The position numbers were made by a program, and so were the translations under genes. A stretch of 64,000 bases of DNA. Origin: Bettongia penicillata ogilbyi (taxonomy: Eukaryota > Chordata > Mammalia > Diprotodontia > Potoroidae). Positions 58,957-64,000 of this stretch are shown piece by piece. How positions within the stretch are numbered: position 1 is the stretch's first letter; each line of letters begins with the position of its first letter. Location of the stretch: assembly GCA_023548195.1 (NCBI GenBank), contig JAJHZJ010000577.1, positions 2,021,574 through 2,085,573 on the forward strand, read 5' to 3'. A model generated the notes under the pieces. It worked only from the letters and a program-made list of their open reading frames with translations, was not told the DNA's origin and made no database searches.

Positions 58957-61893
58957 TGTAGTGCCAATGTGATATTAATAGCACCTCTGATGGCCATGAA
59001 TACCCTGGCACAATTCTGAATCACAAAATACCACAGACTCTCCACATGGAAGACAGAACCAAAACATTTACTCAGACACCAGAAAGCTGAACCCATCATA
59101 GTAACAAAAATCTATATGCAATAACAATGCAGAGAACACCACCATTCCCAAGCCTTCCCCATGCTAGACTTCCCACAAACCAGCTTCCTTAAACAAAATC
59201 ACCAACAATTTCTTTCACTCACCCCAGGCAGCAGCTGCCTCCTTCCTTGCTCTGACTGCTCTCACCAAATTTCGTCTCAGCTCTGATCTAGCTCTGCCTC
59301 TTCCTCTTCCACCCTTTCAGCAAATTCCTCCCACCACAGGCTCCATGTGACTTAGAGTCATGTGACTCAGGCTTCCATGTGACCCAGGTGGATCACATGG
59401 GCCTATTAATGAATGGGAAAGATCTTCCCGTTTAAATTACCATTCCATGCTGCCCCAAGATCTTTCATATTCATTACACAGGTTGTTGGGGCAACTGGTA
59501 TCAATAGAACATTAACAGGGATAACAGAAAGTAAACATACAAAACAAAAATAACTGATGTCAAGTGTTAGAAACACAATTGAAACAGAGATTCAAGCATC
59601 AAGGTGAATTTATTAAAGAAGAGTCCAAAGGGCATGGGCTTATGTTACCTTCTGGCCAGAACTGGGCCCCAACCTTCTTCAGGAAGAGGGAGTGCTGAAT
59701 ACAGAAACAAGAGAAGCTTTATACTGTTAGTTTGGAACAAATCCTCCCATCAGAGGACACACTAGTCCATTCTCATTTGGGTTACATACCCATTGTATGT
59801 TTTCCCTCAATATGTCATAAGTATGTACCCCATCCTCGTCACTGATCTCATGTTCAGATAATGAGGTTCTAATTTTATATGAGGTGTGTCTGTTTATATG
59901 CAGGAGGTTTATGAAGCATGCACAATGAAGAAAAACTTTCCCCTGGTCATTGACTCCGCTAGTTTAGGCTAGTTTCAGACTTGGCCCCCTTTATCAGGAA
60001 CTTTGTGGTTAGGCCAGCTTCTTCCTCTGTGAACTAATTGTTATTGCCTATTATCTTCTTATACAACTTTGTAACTGCAACATTTTGTGGAAAACTAACT
60101 TATATAGGAAAGACTTGTCTTTCCTCAAAAACAAAACTTTACAGTACTATAACAGGGATCACACTAAAATGAGCGCATAAAATAATCTTAGGGTGAACTT
60201 GAGCACAAGCACCCCATCAATCCCCCCCTTGAACGAATGGGCCCCAAATTTTGGGGTAATGGGCAAAGGTATCTTCTTCCATAGCTACTTTCTGCTGAGA
60301 TTGGACATAGAGCTGTCCCTTTCCACAAGAGGTCCCATTTGAGGAATCAGTTCTTTAGCTGGTATCTGGAGCTTGGCTGACTCTAAGTCCAGGGGTGACA
60401 TAGCACGGTGGTGGACAGGGGATGATCCAGCCTAAGTGATCAGGCATCTATAGGTGGAGGGTATTAAACCTGCTGGAAACAAATCTGACAAACAATTTGT
60501 GAGCATACAAAAAGCCACAAAGAAACAAGGAGACAATAACCAGAAGCAGGGCAGATATAGGATTGACCATGCTTCTGGAATCCATGAACCCACTATCATA
60601 GCCTCATTCACTGTTTTTTGCTGTTTTCTACCTTGCAGCTTTGAGGTAATCTGGTTAGAGGTATACTTTCCTCCTTCTGAGCTGGCCAACCTCCCATTCT
60701 CCTGGCAGGTATGATGAACTTGGTCACAAGGTTTCAGGAGGATCTGTGAGAGCAGTTCTCATTTTCCTGCTCAGTCTAAAATCAAACCTCTTTCCTCAAG
60801 ACCTATAAAAAGGTTCATTAGTTGGAATTCCATCTATTCTTCCAAAATCTAGTTATTTTTAAAAAATGGAAAAGAAATACTCAGCAGTGAGACCCTTGTA
60901 GGCAAACACTGTGGGGGCCCCGTAATTCTCCTCCTTCCTTCTTAGTACTGGCCAAACTTCAGGCACCTCTTTTGTTCCTGGTCTATGTTTAGCCCTGAAT
61001 CGAGCCCAGCTGTGCAAGGGATGCATTCACTTTTCCTTTGTTAACTTTTTGCCTCTCATGAGACAAAGCAACAACAGTTTTTTCTTCTACCACCTGAGAC
61101 ACTCCAGTTTGCCCTGCTAAAGGAGCTACAGCATAAAAGCCTCTCTTGCAAACTAGCCAACTCCCTTTCCTTCTGAGCTTTCTCCTCCAGCAGCTTGTCT
61201 CTGCTTTTACATATAATTTGATAGCTTATCAGCAAGACCAAGCCTCTCCTACACACCCCTGTCATTTCTTTCCCTGGCTCTGTTGCAAAGATCTTTCTAA
61301 GTCTCTGGGTTCTTCCTTCTGTAACCTCAGTTCCCAGTTTTCACAAAGCCCTGTGCCTTTAGCTTATTCTCTCAGCAGGGAGAAATAAAATGAATCATCC
61401 CATCCTGGGAGATTCATTACCTCCTCTCTCTCCTCTGTGGAGAAGCTGTGAATACCCCAGCACAATTCTGAATTGCGAAATACGACAGACTCTCCACGTA
61501 GGAGGCAGAACCAAAACATTATTCAGACACCAGAAAATCAAATCCATCATAGTAACAAAAATCTATGCACAATAACAATACAAAGAACAGCACTATCCCA
61601 AGCTTCTCCCTTCTAGGCTCCCCATGAACCAGGCCCACAAAACAAATCACAAGCAGGTTTCCCTTAAACCAAGTTCCCTTCTCACACTTACGGCCAGCTG
61701 CCTTCGTCCCAGCTCTGACTGCTCAGACCAAATTTCCTCCTAGCTCTGCTCTAGCTTTGCCTCTTCCTGTTCCACGCAGTTAGCAAACTCCTTCCACCAT
61801 AGGTTCTATGTGACTCAGACTCATGTGACTCAGGCAGGTCACATGGGCCTATTAATGAATATGAAAAATCTCCCCATTTCAATTACCATTACA
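58957..61893. mobile_element. Composite endogenous retrovirus flanked by two direct LTRs
   Basis: Two related direct repeats bound the element: LTR at 58957-59447 (TGTAGTGCCA...CATTCCA) and LTR at about 61436-61893 (TGTGGAG...CATTACA). They share 'aataccctggcacaattctg'-type starts, 'gcaataacaatgcagagaac' and 'gggcctattaatgaatg'. A 5-base target duplication with one change (TCTTC 58952-58956, TCTAC 61894-61898) fits the interrupted MIR. The roughly 2-kb interior is far too short for a complete provirus and contains another LTR. A minus-strand frame at 60432-60689 has a hydrophobic Cys-rich stretch that might derive from an envelope tail; this is weak. No functional retroviral gene remains. Confidence 0.75.
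59565..60219 (-). mobile_element. Internal LTR, minus strand, with adjacent polypurine tract
   Basis: On the minus strand it begins TGATGGGGTGCTTG directly after AAGGGGGGGA (60221-60230), a good polypurine tract, and ends in TTTCTAACA. TATAAA (59718-59723 antisense) and AATAAA (59609-59614 antisense) are about 100 bases apart. The polypurine tract marks it as a 3' LTR, so 60231-61435 is probably internal retroviral DNA. Its first 14 bases equal those of the plus-strand LTR at 58040. Confidence 0.65.
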
Positions 61894-61898
61894 TCTAC

Positions 61899-61945
61899 CT
61901 GACTCTAGACCTAGCACTCTATCTACTCCACCACCTAGTGGTTCA
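61899..61945 (-). mobile_element. MIR-type SINE, right part
   Basis: CTGACTCTAGACCTAGCACT then CTACTCCACCACCTAG; completes the MIR begun at 58765. Confidence 0.75.
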
Positions 61946-61949
61946 TCAA

Positions 61950-62595
61950 TATAGGAAATCATTATTTTAGTGACTTACATACATTTTATACAGTTGCTCA
62001 TGTTTTACTTGAGAACTTGGTATGTATATCTTTGTCAAAAGGAGCTTATTATTCATACCACTGTTAGTTCTGTCTCTTGATCTTCCTAGTGTTGTCACAT
62101 CATGGTAGGGCATATATTTGCTTTTATGTGAATTTCTGGAATATTCTTTTCATGACAAGCTCAGAGCTCATTAGGTTTACAAGAGAGTCGGGCTAGTCTT
62201 CTTACACAGGTTAAAAAGAGTGATTGGGAATGACAGCAATGACAAACTCTGTAATTGACATTTTTTCCCAGGGTGGACCCAGCATACACTGTCATTATTA
62301 ATAATTATAAAAGAATTGATATGAGATTTATGAAAACAATGAAAGTCAAATATAGAGATGGTATAGATCAATTCCCACTGTATTTAGAAAGTAAAGTTCA
62401 AGACAGAGTTAAATCTTAGTTGGTGTCTCTCAAGGTGTAGCCTCAGAAATTCTCTGCAAGGCATTGAGTGTGAATCACTGTGATCTGAAGGCATTGACTC
62501 TGAGAGAGACATAAAAACTAGGGAAATTTCAGTAGTATTAGTATTATTAGCTTGTTCACAAGCTTCCAGGTCAGTGGTTCAGTGATCCTTCTGCA
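61950..62595. other. 3' flank without recognised feature
   Basis: AT-rich sequence; no gene or repeat identified. Confidence 0.4.
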
Positions 62596-62596
62596 G

Positions 62597-62743
<147 letters not shown>

Positions 62744-62849
62744 CATCAGTATCTCTCCCAGAAATATACTTCTTAGACAATAGGCAGAAAACACTAATTT
62801 CTTAACTACATGAAGCTGTGAACAGGGTACAAAAATAGCATTGTTTTCC

Positions 62850-63847
62850 ACAGTTGATAAATGGTCAAAGGATATGAACAGGAAGTTTTCAGAGGAAGAA
62901 ATTAAAGATATCTATAGTCATATGAAAAAATGCTCTAAATCACTATTGATTAGAGAGATGAAAATCAAAACAACCCTGAGATATCACATCACACCTACCA
63001 GATTGGTAAACATGAGAGAACAGGAGAATGATAAATGTTGGGATGTGGGAAGATGTGGGAGAGTTGGAACACTAGTTCATTGTTGGCGAAGCTGTGGGCT
63101 GATCCAACCATTCTGGGGAGAGTTTGGAACCATGCCCAAAGGGCTACAAAGATGTGCATGCCCTTTGACCCAGCAATACTGCTTCTAGGACTGTATCCCC
63201 CAAGAGAGCATAAAAATAGGAAAGGGTCCACATTTACAAAAATATTTATAGCAGCACTCTTTGTGGTGGTCAAAAAGTGGAAATCAAGGGAATACCCATC
63301 AATTGGGAAATGGCTGAAAAAATTATGGTATATGAATGTAATAGAATGCAATTGTGCTATAAGAAAGGATGAACAGGAAGACTTCAGAGGGGCCTGGAAA
63401 GACTTATATGATCTCGTGCTGAGCGAAAGGAGCAGAACCAGGAGAACTTTGTGCACAGCAATGACCATAGTGTGCGAGAGTTTTTTTTCTGGTAGACTTG
63501 GAACTTCATTGCAATGCAAGGACTTAAAAAAATTCCCAATAGTCTTTTAAGGCAAAATGCCTTCCACATCCAGAGAAAGAACTAAGGAATTCAATCGCAG
63601 AATATAGCAGATCATTTTCTTTTGTATTATGTTTTGGTCTGTTATATTATTTCTCCCATTCATTTTAAATCTTCTACACAGTATGACTATAGTGAAAATG
63701 TATTTAATAGGAATGTATGTGCAGAACAATATAAAATTGTATGCCATCTTAGGGAGGGAGGGGAAAGGTAGAGGAGAAGGATGGGAAAAAAATCTAAGTT
63801 ATATGGTAGTGATTGTAGAACACTGAAAATAAATAAAATTAATAAAA
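62850..63847 (+). mobile_element. 5'-truncated L1 (ORF2 end and 3' UTR)
   Basis: Encodes the last part of L1 ORF2 in broken frames (VDKWSKDMNRKFSEEEIKDI near 62850, then C-terminal pieces in frames 62841-63188 and 63035-63550). It runs through a 3' UTR with AGGGAGGGAGGGG-type sequence to a tail AAAATAAATAAAATTAATAAAA. ATAGCATTGTT before and ATAGCATTATT after the element look like the target-site duplication. Less degenerate than the 13740 copy. Confidence 0.88.
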
Positions 63848-63849
63848 AT

Positions 63850-64000
63850 ATAGCATTATTCTTGATTCAGACTTGTTAAATCATGGCTTGTCCCCTTTAG
63901 ACTCCATTGTCCTCTGTGTAATGCCAATCAGAGAAGCACACCTGAGGACTGTTGCTGTGAACACTTTCCAGGGTCTAATCACATAGTGTAATGAACTCTT
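63850..64000. other. Window end, no feature
   Basis: Unique-looking sequence, no gene seen. Confidence 0.4.

Noticed and set aside
60432..60714. Overlapping frames on both strands inside the ERV
   Set aside because: The minus frame may be a worn retroviral envelope tail but is too short and isolated to call a gene; the plus frame is its shadow.
62995..63550. Two long overlapping open frames on opposite strands (171 and 174 codons)
   Set aside because: The plus frame is a fragment of L1 ORF2 C-terminus and the minus frame is its mirror; both lie in a truncated L1.

Overview
The window is vertebrate nuclear DNA, most probably from a marsupial. It is AT-rich, has small exons in long introns, and is crowded with retroelements. 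The marsupial call rests on the repeats: tRNA-headed SINEs of a type abundant in metatherians, HAL1 ('half-L1') elements with recognisable ORF1 and a CpG-rich 5' UTR, and L1 3' ends of the marsupial type. No species can be assigned from the sequence.

The one protein-coding gene I can support lies on the + strand. It is an intact arylsulfatase, best matched to ARSH (arylsulfatase H) of the mammalian STS/ARSD/ARSL/ARSH/ARSF group. Nine coding exons between 19872 and 55845 have consensus splice sites and compatible phases. They read through without a stop, keep the sulfatase active site (Cys of CSPSR, the two Asp of MADD, GKWH, HVH, SDN and GSK), and encode a two-helix membrane hairpin. A poly(A) signal follows at 56016. 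I also propose a short upstream exon at 7568-7608. It supplies an ATG in the exact phase needed to join exon 19872-20021, giving a 589-residue protein with an N-terminal signal peptide. Starting instead at the internal ATG (19936) gives 560 residues, close to the human ARSH model.

Layout: 1-7567 is 5' flank with a SINE and simple repeats. 7609-19871 (proposed intron 1) holds a HAL1, a truncated L1, an L2 and an old CR1/L3-like fragment. 20022-28786 holds a long CR1/L3-like LINE interrupted by a MIR, old L1 ends, a solo LTR and a SINE. 28787-40220 carries six exons with MIRs and a (TTTTC)n tract. 40221-50433 contains three HAL1/L1 elements nested inside one another. 50434-55845 carries the last three exons. 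56022-64000 is 3' flank with an LTR carrying TATA and poly(A) signals, a composite endogenous retrovirus that split a MIR, a (GA)n tract and a truncated L1.

No structural RNA gene, CRISPR array or second protein-coding gene was found. The least expected items are the putative signal-peptide exon, the nested HAL1s (the innermost one frameshift from an open ORF1), an ORF1-to-L1-3'-UTR fusion, and the composite ERV.
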